Positions 14,986 to 22,604 are shown, numbered from the stretch's first letter. The stretch: DNA of 27,105 bases from Candidatus Vogelbacteria bacterium (GCA_016201425.1 JACQCW010000029.1:1-27105); one strand, 5' to 3'. Numbers and translations: made by a program. Notes: generated from the letters alone by a model not told the origin.

Positions 14986-15020
14986 GCCCGCTGGCATTTG
15001 TCGGCGGGCTTTACTTTTTT
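14986..15020 (+). terminator. Terminator after the ABC transporter
   Basis: GCCCGC and GCGGGC form a 6-bp stem with a 12-base loop, followed by TTTACTTTTTT. Confidence 0.85.
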
Positions 15021-15027
15021 GTCCAAC

Positions 15028-15065
15028 TGCTATAGTGTGCGGATAGAAGTTGATCTTTGAGGAGG
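15028..15065 (+). promoter_or_regulatory. Extended -10 promoter and SD of the SemiSWEET-like gene
   Basis: TGCTATAGT (15028-15036) is a good extended -10 box with no clear -35; it follows the previous terminator directly. AGGAGG (15060-15065) lies 6 bases before the ATG. Confidence 0.55.
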
Positions 15066-15071
15066 TTGTAA

Positions 15072-15338
15072 ATGGAATGGTGGATGAATGCTGCAACGAT
15101 GTTGGCGTACGTTTTTTTGACCGTTGGGGTGGTTTTCCAAATCAGGACTGCATACAGGAGAAAGAGTGCAGATGACATCGAGATTGTGGAGATTATAGGT
15201 AGGTCTGTCGCACAGATATTGATCATGTGGAAGATGATCGTAGTCTCTGATGTTTGGCTCCTCATTGGTCACACGATAATAACGGTAGTTTACTTTGGAT
15301 ATGTGGTTCTTGTTGTAAAATATAAATATTACAAATAG
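15072..15338 (+). CDS. SemiSWEET/PQ-loop-like small membrane protein
   Basis: An 88-aa protein with three predicted membrane helices (about residues 6-24, 43-59 and 62-82). The first helix and loop read VVFQIRTAYRRKSADDIEIVE, which resembles the PQ-loop signature of SemiSWEETs (helix, PQ, then a basic loop with K/R-S-x-x-x-I/L). Here the Pro before Gln is replaced by Phe. SemiSWEETs are three-helix sugar uniporters that act as dimers; that substrate is known for the family, not shown here. The start is certain from AGGAGG at 6 bases. It lies between an ABC exporter and an MFS gene, with its own promoter and terminator. Confidence 0.65.
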   Translation: MEWWMNAATMLAYVFLTVGVVFQIRTAYRRKSADDIEIVEIIGRSVAQILIMWKMIVVSDVWLLIGHTIITVVYFGYVVLVVKYKYYK

Positions 15339-15343
15339 AGTCA

Positions 15344-15369
15344 GGGCCTTTAATATAGGCCTTTTATTT
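15344..15369 (+). terminator. Terminator between convergent genes
   Basis: GGCCT and AGGCC form a short stem around TTAATAT, followed by TTTTATTT. It separates the SemiSWEET-like gene from the convergent MFS gene, whose stop lies in the T run. Confidence 0.6.
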
Positions 15370-16624
15370 AGAGAGTATCTTTAATAGAAAGACTAAAGCG
15401 AACACCATACAACATCACGAACCCGAGTACTAAGAAAAGATATTTGTAGTCAATAAAATAGATTAGTCCACTTGCGATGGCAGGGCCAATGATATATGCC
15501 AGGGGACTCGCGTTGCGGAAAAAGCTTATAATATCTGAGTCAGTGGCTCTAACTTTTTTGAAAAAGTATGTCTCATTCATAACCTCAATTGCGCTGGCAC
15601 CAACTCTTGTTGTAAATAGAACCAGAGTCCAAATTACAAGACTTTTAGAAGTAACAAATGTTATGGCCGAAGTAGAAACCGCCGCTATAATATATCCGGC
15701 AGTAAGGATCTCTTTTTCTCCCAAGTACTTGTCAGCGATCTTGCCGAGAGGTAGTTCTAAGATCACGAACGCCGTGAGCATTACGCTGAATATTACGCCT
15801 ATTTGTTGCCAGTTGAACCCTGCCACTTCGTTGAGATATATTGGTGTATAGATAACCATCCAGGCATAAAAGAATTCAAGCAAAAAATTAGATACATATA
15901 TTGAGTAAATATTTTTATCTCCCAGTATCTTTTTTAGGGTTTTTAAAAATGGTGGACTGTGATAAGTGACATCCTTTACATGGTGTAGTTCGATGACGAC
16001 GACACATATTGAGACCAAAATAAATAACGCTGAGATTAAGTATACCTTCCAGAATCCTTGATTGGTGCCGTCGATTAAGTACCCGACAATTACTGGCGCT
16101 AATACAAAGGCCAAGTTCATGGCTGTTAGTAGTTCTCCGCGGTCTCCGCCCGTCTGGTTCTTCCGCGAAAATTCTTCCAGGTATATATCAATAAGTATAC
16201 GATTCAGTGTGATTGCAATTTGAAAAATTAAAAAAGAAACTATTACAATTACTGGGAGATAGTTTGAAAGAGTGTTTAGTGAGGCCACCCGTGCAATTGA
16301 GTCACTAATTTTGAAACTTACAGTTTGAGAGGCGAATGGCGAAGAGACAAACGCAAGTCCAAGCATTGCTGCAAGGTCAAACAACAAGACAACTAAGACG
16401 GTTATAAATTGTCCAAATCTTTCAAGCACGGCAGAAAGTTTTGGTATGACCAGTATCGTGAAGATAGATGCCAAGACGTATATAAGCCCGATCTGTCCTT
16501 TGCCAATAAATGGCTCAATAAAGGAGGAGTTTATATATACGACAAATGCGTAGTGTACAGAAGTAAGGAATGCAACAAGGTATATCGTGTTCACTACACT
16601 TTTTTTAATAGTAACTTTACTCAT
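15368..16624 (-). CDS. MFS-family transporter
   Basis: A 418-aa membrane protein with roughly 10-12 hydrophobic helices and no signal peptide. The pattern of short loops, a central cytosolic link (HHVKDVTYHSPPFLKTLKKILGDKN) dividing two six-helix halves, and the LPLGKIADKYLGEK loop in the second half (equivalent to the G-x-L-a-D-r loop between helices 2 and 3) are typical of the major facilitator superfamily. The substrate is not readable. No SD is present; the extended -10 TGCTAAAAT ends 6 bases before the ATG, implying a leaderless mRNA. It is transcribed divergently from the NADAR gene. Confidence 0.85.
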   Translation of the reverse strand: MSKVTIKKSVVNTIYLVAFLTSVHYAFVVYINSSFIEPFIGKGQIGLIYVLASIFTILVIPKLSAVLERFGQFITVLVVLLFDLAAMLGLAFVSSPFASQTVSFKISDSIARVASLNTLSNYLPVIVIVSFLIFQIAITLNRILIDIYLEEFSRKNQTGGDRGELLTAMNLAFVLAPVIVGYLIDGTNQGFWKVYLISALFILVSICVVVIELHHVKDVTYHSPPFLKTLKKILGDKNIYSIYVSNFLLEFFYAWMVIYTPIYLNEVAGFNWQQIGVIFSVMLTAFVILELPLGKIADKYLGEKEILTAGYIIAAVSTSAITFVTSKSLVIWTLVLFTTRVGASAIEVMNETYFFKKVRATDSDIISFFRNASPLAYIIGPAIASGLIYFIDYKYLFLVLGFVMLYGVRFSLSIKDTL

Positions 16625-16630
16625 AGGAAT

Positions 16631-16639
16631 ATTTTAGCA
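16631..16639 (-). promoter_or_regulatory. Extended -10 box of a probable leaderless MFS mRNA
   Basis: On the minus strand TGCTAAAAT ends 6 bases before the ATG at 16624, so +1 should fall on or beside the A of ATG. No -35 match is needed for a TGn -10 box, and none is seen. Confidence 0.55.
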
Positions 16640-16678
16640 TGATCGGGCCCACACTTATATACTCTAGTATCAATCTCA

Positions 16679-16739
16679 TTGACGGTCTTGGACTTTATGT
16701 ATATAGTCTTGTGGCGAGATGATCTTTTAAAAAAGGAGG
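16679..16739 (+). promoter_or_regulatory. Promoter and SD of the NADAR gene
   Basis: TTGACG (16679-16684) and TATAGT (16702-16707) are 17 bases apart. AAGGAGG (16733-16739) lies 5 bases before the GTG at 16745. The apparent upstream extension of the frame to 16679 is this promoter. Confidence 0.75.
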
Positions 16740-16744
16740 ACAAT

Positions 16745-17272
16745 GTGGTTAAGAATCAAAATGTATTTCTCTTTTGGGATGGAATTTTAAGCCAGTGGCA
16801 TAGTTCGGAGTTTGCTCTCGATGGTCTTGCCTTTAAATGGGCTGAGCAGTGGATGATGTACAAGAAGGCTGAGATATTTGGCGATACCGAAACCATGAAG
16901 AAGGTTTTGCGTGCAGAAAGTCCTAAAGAGTGCAAGCAGCTCGGTCGCCAGGTCTGTGGTTTTATCTCGTCAGAGTGGGACAAGGTCTCGAGAGATATAG
17001 TCTACGAGGGAAACATCGCCAAGTTCTCGCAAAATGTGGAATTAAAGAAGCAGCTTCTTGATACTGGCGATGCAATGTTGGTGGAGGCCAGTCCATACGA
17101 TAAAAAGTGGGGGATTGGACTTGCGGCAAGCGACCCTCGGGCCAAAGATCCATCAAGGTGGCTTGGGACAAATTGGCTGGGTGAAGTTTTGATGAGGGTT
17201 CGTACTGAGCTTCGTCGTCGACAAGAGTCTGCGGTTGATCAAATACACAAAAAGAAGGGTCGCAAGAAGTAG
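16745..17272 (+). CDS. NADAR-domain protein (YbiA-like N-glycosidase fold)
   Basis: The 175-aa product follows the NADAR/YbiA (DUF1768) pattern: FLFWDGILSQWHSSEF, then LAFKWAEQWMMYKKAEIFGD (the conserved Glu/Gln helix), AESPKECKQLGRQV, SEWDKVSRDIVYEGNIAKFSQN, LLDTGDAMLVEASPYDKKWGIGL and WLGTNWLGEVLMRVR. Known members cleave N-glycosidic bonds, either in riboflavin precursors or ADP-ribose on guanine bases as an antitoxin to DarT-like enzymes. Which applies here cannot be read; no DarT or riboflavin gene is in the window. The Lys/Arg-rich tail (HKKKGRKK) could bind nucleic acid. The GTG start at 16745 is chosen for its strong SD. A terminator follows. Confidence 0.88.
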   Translation: MVKNQNVFLFWDGILSQWHSSEFALDGLAFKWAEQWMMYKKAEIFGDTETMKKVLRAESPKECKQLGRQVCGFISSEWDKVSRDIVYEGNIAKFSQNVELKKQLLDTGDAMLVEASPYDKKWGIGLAASDPRAKDPSRWLGTNWLGEVLMRVRTELRRRQESAVDQIHKKKGRKK

Positions 17273-17286
17273 GCTTGTCGTAGTCA

Positions 17287-17318
17287 CCGCTAGCGCCAGC
17301 TGGCGGTTTTTATTTTTT
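17287..17318 (+). terminator. Terminator after the NADAR gene
   Basis: CCGCTAGC and GCTGGCGG form an 8-bp stem (one G-T pair) around GCCA, followed by TTTTTATTTTTT. It lies right before the stop of the convergent RNase J gene. Confidence 0.9.
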
Positions 17319-17319
17319 G

Positions 17320-19257
17320 TTATACCTCGATCAAAACTGGCAGAATGATCGGGCGTTTTTTGGTTTTTTGGAAGAGGAATTTACCAACTTTTTCTCGGAG
17401 ATGGTTTTTTACGTAGTCGAAGTTTACTGGGTGCATCTCGGCAGTCGCATCTTCGATGGTTTTTTTGATTAAAAATCTAGTTTGGCGCAAAAGGTCTTGC
17501 GACTCTTTCAGATAGATGAAGCCGCGAGAGATTATATCAGGGGACTGTCTGGTCTTACCAGTTTTAACGTCTATTGTTGAAATGATCACAAACATCCCAT
17601 CTTGTGCCAAGAGTTGTCGGTCTCGAATGACCACATCTTTAACATCACCGGTTCCCAAACCATCTACCATGACAACTCCCGACGGGGCATTTTCTTTTTG
17701 TATTTGAACTTTATTTCCTCCCTCAACTAGATCTATAATCATACCGTTGTCTGGAATAATGATGTTTGCATCCGGCATACCAGCTTCCTTGGCGACTTCG
17801 CCATGTACTCGTAACATGTAGTGGTGTCCATGGAGAGGCATGAAGAATTTTGGCTTAATCGCTTTGTGGATCCAGAGGGTTTCGTCGTGATTGGCGTGTC
17901 CCGAGGAGTGAACATCTGCAACTCGATAGTGAATTATTTTCGCCCCCTGTCTCGATAGGTTGTCTTTTAGTTTTTGTACAGATTTTTCGTTACCAGGAAT
18001 AATCGAAGAGGAGAGGAGCACAGTATCTGTTTTGTTTACTTTAATATGCTTGTCCTTCTTTGTTGACATTCTCATGAGTGCTGCCATTTCGTCACCTTGG
18101 GCACCGGTAGCTAGAATTATTACATTCTGTGGGGGAAATGATTCTGCCTCTTCAGGGGCTATGAGAGTGCTTGTCTTAACTTTTAACATCTGAAGCTCTT
18201 TGGCTATGCCGACATTGACCTTCATGCTTCTTCCACGGAGAATGACTTTTTTGTTGAACTCCTCAGCTGTCTTGATAATAAAGATAATGCGTTCAAGAAG
18301 AGAAGCGAACGTGCCGATAATTAATCTGCCTTTAGTGTCGGCAATAATCTTTCTCAAATTTTCGTGTACTGCCCTTTCAGAGAATGACCATCCTGGACGC
18401 TCGACATTTGTCGAGTCTGCGGCCAGTAACAGATTATTTTCTTTACCGATTTGACTGAAAGTCTCTACTTCGTGGGGTAGTGGAACGCCGTTATCGTGGT
18501 CGATCTTGAGATCTCCAGTAAAGATGATGTTTCCAAATGGCGTCTCAACAACGATACCCATTGCGTCTGGGATCGTGTGTGTAACATTAAAAAATCTCAC
18601 AGCCAAGTGCTTGCCAACTTTAATTCTCGCATCTTTTTCAACAACCCTAAGATCTAAAGATGGCAGCTGTGGGAATTCGTCCTGTCGTTTTTTTATCATG
18701 ACGGAGGTTAAGAGTCTCGTGAAAATTGGCGGATTTCCGATCTTGTCAGCAATATAGGGGATTCCTCCTATGTGATCTAGGTGGCCGTGGGTGACGAAGA
18801 TACCTTTTATCAGCCTTTTCTTTTTTTGTAGGTAAGTTGTGTCTGGAATTATATAGTCAATTCCTGGAGCCTCTTCGCCTGGAAATTGGAAGCCCGCATC
18901 GATGACTACAATTTCATCTCGACATTCAACCACGGTCATATTTTTCCCCACCTCCTCAACTCCACCAAGTGGAATGATTCTCACGGTATCTTTGTCTGGA
19001 ATATTTGGAATAAATTGTGGAGCGACAGCCTCGAAAGATGTAGGATTAGAGAATTTTCTGTGGAATGTTTTGTCTTGAGACACGTTGTCTTTTTGTCCGA
19101 AGGTGCCTATAGGGCGGGCCGAAAAAGTCTTTCTAACAAAGACACTTTTATTAGTAGGATTGGTCACTGGTGGTTTTGATGGCACCCTTAGGTGTTGAGC
19201 GGGCCGATGAGACACGGGCCTTTTTTTGTCGCTATTTTGCGCGGAGTTATTGTCCAT
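17320..19257 (-). CDS. rnj: Ribonuclease J
   Basis: RNase J is a metallo-beta-lactamase / beta-CASP nuclease that acts as 5'-3' exo- and endoribonuclease in mRNA turnover. The 645-aa product has a basic, low-complexity N-terminal extension of about 85 residues, then the catalytic core: IIPLGGVEEVGKN, the metal motif THGHLDH (156-162), a later THTIPDAMG and FTGDLKIDHD, the beta-CASP domain (ADSTNVERPG, GTFASLLERI), HSSGHANHDE and LHGHHYMLRVH, and the C-terminal domain SRGFIYLKES. The ATG at 19257 is used; an in-frame TTG further up coincides with the -35 box. Its promoter lies in the 3' end of the preceding gene, so the gene can be expressed separately from it. Confidence 0.96.
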   Translation of the reverse strand: MDNNSAQNSDKKRPVSHRPAQHLRVPSKPPVTNPTNKSVFVRKTFSARPIGTFGQKDNVSQDKTFHRKFSNPTSFEAVAPQFIPNIPDKDTVRIIPLGGVEEVGKNMTVVECRDEIVVIDAGFQFPGEEAPGIDYIIPDTTYLQKKKRLIKGIFVTHGHLDHIGGIPYIADKIGNPPIFTRLLTSVMIKKRQDEFPQLPSLDLRVVEKDARIKVGKHLAVRFFNVTHTIPDAMGIVVETPFGNIIFTGDLKIDHDNGVPLPHEVETFSQIGKENNLLLAADSTNVERPGWSFSERAVHENLRKIIADTKGRLIIGTFASLLERIIFIIKTAEEFNKKVILRGRSMKVNVGIAKELQMLKVKTSTLIAPEEAESFPPQNVIILATGAQGDEMAALMRMSTKKDKHIKVNKTDTVLLSSSIIPGNEKSVQKLKDNLSRQGAKIIHYRVADVHSSGHANHDETLWIHKAIKPKFFMPLHGHHYMLRVHGEVAKEAGMPDANIIIPDNGMIIDLVEGGNKVQIQKENAPSGVVMVDGLGTGDVKDVVIRDRQLLAQDGMFVIISTIDVKTGKTRQSPDIISRGFIYLKESQDLLRQTRFLIKKTIEDATAEMHPVNFDYVKNHLREKVGKFLFQKTKKRPIILPVLIEV

Positions 19258-19279
19258 GACGTATAAAATTATTAGGTTA

Positions 19280-19308
19280 TTTATATTTAATTTGCGAAGA
19301 TTTTCCAA
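19280..19308 (-). promoter_or_regulatory. rnj promoter within the upstream gene's end
   Basis: Minus-strand TTGGAA and TATAAA are 17 bases apart. The -35 overlaps the last codons of the peptide-binding pseudogene. A start near 19273 gives a leader of about 16 bases. Confidence 0.6.
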
Positions 19309-20890
19309 ACTTTTTCAGTGTCGATATACCATTTATAGATACTCAAAAATCTGTCTGATGGAATAGTTATGCTGCCCATCACGAGATTTTTGATTTTACT
19401 CGGTGGGGCATATAGGAAGCTTGGTGAATATATAAATATTGCCGGAGTATCGTTGTCGAGTTCTTTTTGAAGGTCAGAATATATCTTTGCTTTTTTGTTT
19501 GGATCGAGCTCCACTCTTGCCGCTCCGAGAAGTTTGTCAGCCTTACTGTTGGTGTACATTGAAATGTTTATTCCTGGATCGTTACGCTGGGAAGAGTGCC
19601 AGAAGGAAAATAAGTCCGGGTTTCTACCTATGATTTCGCCGAAAAATAAGGCGTCGTATTTGCGTGGTCTGATGACATTTTGATTTAAATCTCCTATCTC
19701 GAAAACGTTAAGATTTACTTGAACGCCAAGCTGTTCCCAGTTTTTTTTGATTATTTCTGCCGCGTTTTTGAGTTCTGGCGTGTCCGCCGTCGAAATGTCT
19801 ATCGCCAAGGTCGTCTTAACTTTTTTGACCGTTTTTTCCCAGATATTTTTTTTTGTATTAAACTTCCAGCCCCCCGTCGTCAAGATTTTTTGTGCGTTTG
19901 CGATTCGAACAGCATCACTTGTACTTGCTGTTGTCGGTGAAACAGAACTATTGGGAACTGGTCCAGAAATTTGAGTACCGAATCCAAGTAAAATTTCATT
20001 TACAATGTCAGTTTTGTTCGTTACGGCGTTTAGTGCACCGCGTACGGCTTTATCTGCTACGGCCTTCGAGTGGTTTTGATTAAAGAAGACCGCAAAAATT
20101 CTTGGAAGTGTGACCTCAATAACTTTAGCTCCCTGGTCTTTCAAGGATTTAGCTATTTGGGGTGGGATAGTATTGATTGCTTCAATTTCTCCTGATCGAT
20201 AGGCCGATAATAATTCGTCTTCATTGGGATAAAATCTAATTCTTACTGTTTCAATTTTTGCCTCTCCTAATGCGAAATATTTAAAAGGCGCTAGATCATA
20301 GTATTGAGGTAGGACAGAGATACCATATGTACTGTCGCTTGTTTTTGTTGTCACAATATTATTTATCATGTAAGGTCCTGATCCAATTGGCTCAAGATTA
20401 TATTTAGTGTTCGAAAAAGACTCTGACGAAATATTGCCCCAGATATGTTTTGGTAATATGCCCAGAGTTGTATTTTCTAAGAAGGGCGTGTAGGGCTGTT
20501 TCAATTTAAAAACAATTGTTTTATCATCAACTTTTTCAACCGTCACACCTTCGAAACCTGGCCTCTTATAACTTTTAATAAGAGGATCTTTTGCCTCCTG
20601 AAGGGTAAACTCGACATCATCTGATGTGACAGGTTTACTGTCTTGCCAAACCGCGTTCTTACGTATTTTGAAAGTGTATGTTAGGCCATCAGGAGCGCTT
20701 CGCCGATTACTCCTTCAGTGAGAATTCCGCCGGTAGTCGGCACCTCGACCAAGTATCTGTCGTTAATATTTTTAAAGATAAAAACTATACTTACGATAAA
20801 GATGGCTATAAGAGCAAAAAAAATCAATCGCTCATTTTTGTTGAATGAGTTGAGCGCAAGGTTGATTTCTTTTTTGTTCGGTTTTCGCAT
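19287..20890 (-). pseudogene. Family 5 (peptide/nickel-type) ABC substrate-binding protein, internally deleted
   Basis: The ATG at 20890 starts MRKPNKKEINLALNSFNKNE, with one membrane anchor (LIFFALIAIFIVSIVFIF) and VPTTGGILTEGVIGEAL, then stops at 20681. Another frame, open without a start codon from about 20700, continues with APDGLTYTFKIRKNAVWQDS, KPVTSDDVEFTL and runs to 19287 through all later SBP_bac_5 features. Both parts belong to one protein, but the stretch normally between GGxLTEGxIG and DGLTYTF (about 45-50 residues, the 'xxINPLLA...YSGLM...LAESYEIS' segment) is missing and the frame is lost at the join. It would bind peptides outside the membrane for an ABC importer; no permease is nearby. 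Either it is decayed or misassembled. The TAAACT -10 lies 7 bases before the ATG. Confidence 0.8.
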
Positions 20891-20908
20891 GTAGACTAGT
20901 TTACAGAG

Positions 20909-20929
20909 AAGTAGTCTTGGCTACTACTT
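20909..20929. repeat. Inverted repeat between secG and the peptide-binding gene
   Basis: AAGTAGT and ACTACTT flank the 7-base loop CTTGGCT as a perfect 7-bp inverted repeat. No T run follows on the minus strand, so it is not a standard terminator; an attenuator or operator near the downstream -10 box is possible. Confidence 0.5.
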
Positions 20930-20936
20930 TCTGGAA

Positions 20937-21167
20937 CTATACAAACAACGCAGCGATTGCAGATAGAATGAATGCTAGAGCCACAACCACTGTGGCCATG
21001 AAGATGAATTTTTCAGCTCCTCTTTTTGATCTAAAATTATTGGCTCCGGAAGTGCCACCAGACCATGCGCCTAAGCCCGCTTCGCTCTGCTGAAGCATTA
21101 CTAAAACTACCAGTACGATGGACAAGAGTATCTGCACCCAAGGAAGTAATTTAACTATAGTAGCCAT
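20937..21167 (-). CDS. secG: Preprotein translocase subunit SecG
   Basis: SecG is the small helper subunit of the SecYEG channel. The 76-aa product has two membrane helices (about 7-27 and 54-74) joined by the signature loop LVMLQQSEAGLGAWSGG...SKRGAEKF, which is diagnostic for SecG. I use the ATG at 21167 (MATIVKLLPW); the frame extends upstream to a TTG at 21206 that is part of the -35 box. There is no SD, and the -10 box ends 10 bases before the ATG, so the leader is only a few bases. It precedes the peptide-binding pseudogene and rnj on the same strand. Confidence 0.93.
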   Translation of the reverse strand: MATIVKLLPWVQILLSIVLVVLVMLQQSEAGLGAWSGGTSGANNFRSKRGAEKFIFMATVVVALAFILSAIAALFV

Positions 21168-21177
21168 TTGTCCAACT

Positions 21178-21206
21178 ACTCTAGCATGTTGGAGGAATAA
21201 AATCAA
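21178..21206 (-). promoter_or_regulatory. secG promoter
   Basis: Minus-strand TTGATT and TAGAGT are 17 bases apart with TGC before the -10. Predicted +1 is only about 1-5 bases from the ATG at 21167. Confidence 0.5.
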
Positions 21207-21242
21207 ATTTGGTGTTCCGTTCTGTCCCTAAGTAGATTGCTA

Positions 21243-21271
21243 TTGACTAATTAGTAAATTAGTTATAGTAT
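21243..21271 (+). promoter_or_regulatory. Promoter with palindromic operator-like site
   Basis: TTGACT (21243-21248) and TAGTAT (21266-21271) are 17 bases apart; TATAGT at a 15-base spacing is an alternative. The perfect palindrome ACTAATTAGT (21246-21255) overlaps the -35, and a further half-site AATTAGT lies in the spacer (21257-21263), as expected for repressor binding. Confidence 0.5.
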
Positions 21272-21320
21272 AAAGAAGTATTTGGAACATTGACTTAAAA
21301 AACCTTAAGGAGGTTCGGTC

Positions 21321-21944
21321 GTGGAGAACATGGGCAGGGATTCTCGTTGGTTTCATAATCCGCTAACCTTGGTGTTTGTCGCCAGTGCGCTAGCGTTGAT
21401 TTCTGTAGTGACGTTGGATTTCTACGCTAGTTTTAAGGTAGCTGCGCCGGAGGGTGTGACTTATTACGATAGTCATTTTGGTGGATCAAGTCTTCTTGAT
21501 TCTGGAACTGTATATAGTACATGGCTCGGGACGGCCGTTTTTTCTCCTCGTGACAAGCAAGTTGGACGAGTTAATTTTGCAACCAAAGATCACTTCATAT
21601 CTGGAGTTGGTTACGGTGCCCCAGTGGAAGTGGTTTTCAAAGACGGATTACACGCTAAGGTTTGTGCGTGGGCCGATCTTCGTATATCTGACGCACTGCT
21701 TAAAAGATATCCAGAAGGTATTGCCGCAAACGGTAATCCGGACTCGGTCACGCCACTTAGGTCAGTAGTTGAAAAAGTACTTCAGGTGGTCGCCAATACT
21801 ATGACCAAGAAAGATGCAATGGAATATTATGGGCGGGGATTTCGTAATCAGTTTACCCAAATGAAGTGGAATCATGACTTTCTGAAAAACTTGGATGAAA
21901 ATGGTGTATCAATCGACGATATCACAGCCATCTGTGTCAAATAA
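21321..21944 (+). CDS. Membrane-anchored orphan protein, possibly SPFH/Band-7-like
   Basis: The 207-aa product starts at a GTG with AAGGAGG 7 bases upstream. Residues about 14-35 (LTLVFVASALALISVVTLDFYA) form one N-terminal membrane anchor. The rest is soluble: a beta-rich part (GTAVFSPRDKQVGRVNF, then VEVVFKDGLHAKVCAWADLRI) and a helical end (PLRSVVEKVLQVVANTMTKKDAMEYY... FLKNLDENGVSIDDITAI). The order of strands, then I-R-x-V-x-x-V-x-x-x-x-T-x-x-(E/D) helix, then G-(V/I)-x-(I/V)-D-D-(I/V) is like SPFH (stomatin/prohibitin) domains, which scaffold membrane complexes. This is a pattern-level suggestion only. It is first in a three-gene operon; its stop overlaps the SD of the next gene. Confidence 0.75.
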   Translation: MENMGRDSRWFHNPLTLVFVASALALISVVTLDFYASFKVAAPEGVTYYDSHFGGSSLLDSGTVYSTWLGTAVFSPRDKQVGRVNFATKDHFISGVGYGAPVEVVFKDGLHAKVCAWADLRISDALLKRYPEGIAANGNPDSVTPLRSVVEKVLQVVANTMTKKDAMEYYGRGFRNQFTQMKWNHDFLKNLDENGVSIDDITAICVK

Positions 21945-21956
21945 GGAGGTTTGGAG

Positions 21957-22343
21957 ATGAATAGGTTTCCGGAGCAGCCCATGATGCCGCTCTCTGATAT
22001 TTTGAGAACTATTGAAACGCAAAAGTTGCCAATCGGCCTTGGTAAGGAAATTGGGCTTGGTTTTGGCACTCCATCTTACTTTTCTAATATTCCAGAAACT
22101 TCTGACCATGAAAAGTTTTTGGTATATGCGAGGCGCCAGCCAGGGACCGAAGGACTCTTTGGATTTTTTCAGACGGTCTGGAAGCGTGGATTGGGTGAGG
22201 CTGTCTATCCATACTTTGGTTACATTGCTACAGGGCGCAACAAAGGGGATAGTAGCGAGAGCTTTTACTACTTCAAAAGTTCCGACGCCAGACTCTTGTT
22301 CGAGAAGATGGAGTCGATGTACGTTGGACAAGAAAGGAGTTAG
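21957..22343 (+). CDS. Orphan 128-aa soluble protein
   Basis: Not recognised. It begins MNRFPEQPMMPLSDILRTIE and has no signal or membrane segment. The middle is rich in Gly and aromatic residues (IGLGKEIGLGFGTPSYFSN, FGFFQTVWKRGLGEAVYPYF), and the end is SESFYYFKSSDARLLFEKME. The ATG at 21957 is chosen because AAGGAGG (21943-21949) is 7 bases upstream; a TTG two codons earlier is a poor alternative. The SD overlaps the TAA of the preceding gene, so translation of the two is probably linked, which suggests the products act together at the membrane. Confidence 0.75.
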   Translation: MNRFPEQPMMPLSDILRTIETQKLPIGLGKEIGLGFGTPSYFSNIPETSDHEKFLVYARRQPGTEGLFGFFQTVWKRGLGEAVYPYFGYIATGRNKGDSSESFYYFKSSDARLLFEKMESMYVGQERS

Positions 22344-22345
22344 GA

Positions 22346-22546
22346 ATGTACGACAGATCGCATATTCGACAAGCGGTGTTGGTTATGGTTGTACTTCTCG
22401 CTTTGATCGGACTGGCTAGTCTGGTCGCTGTTGGTTTTTTGGCCCATAATCCCGGCTACTACGCCACTATGAAGAGCGATGGAAATGATACTGCCGTATT
22501 GTTGCCTCTCTTCTTTTGGCTTGGTTATCTGTTTGGCGCCATGTAG
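22346..22546 (+). CDS. Small membrane protein, 66 aa
   Basis: The product has two hydrophobic segments, about residues 10-33 (AVLVMVVLLALIGLASLVAVGFLA) and 50-66 (AVLLPLFFWLGYLFGAM), joined by a polar loop (HNPGYYATMKSDGNDT). AAGGAG overlapping the end of the preceding gene lies about 7 bases before the ATG, and only 2 bases separate the stop from this start, so it is translationally coupled. It resembles no family I know. In the operon it would be the second membrane partner beside the anchored 21321 protein. Confidence 0.75.
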   Translation: MYDRSHIRQAVLVMVVLLALIGLASLVAVGFLAHNPGYYATMKSDGNDTAVLLPLFFWLGYLFGAM

Positions 22547-22571
22547 TTAGTGGGAAGGTGGCAAATTCGTT

Positions 22572-22604
22572 GGCCTGTGGGTGATACCACGGGTCTTTTT
22601 CTTT
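22572..22604 (+). terminator. Terminator of the 21321-22546 operon
   Basis: GGCCTGTGG and CCACGGGTC form a 9-bp stem (two G-T pairs) around GTGATA, followed by TTTTTCTTT. Confidence 0.85.

Noticed and set aside
16679..16744. N-terminal extension of the NADAR protein from TTG 16679
   Set aside because: This stretch contains the -35 and -10 boxes and the SD; the GTG at 16745 is correctly spaced from AAGGAGG.
21909..22331. 140-codon antisense frame in the 21321 operon
   Set aside because: The plus-strand genes have SDs, coupling and a terminator; the antisense frame has none of these.
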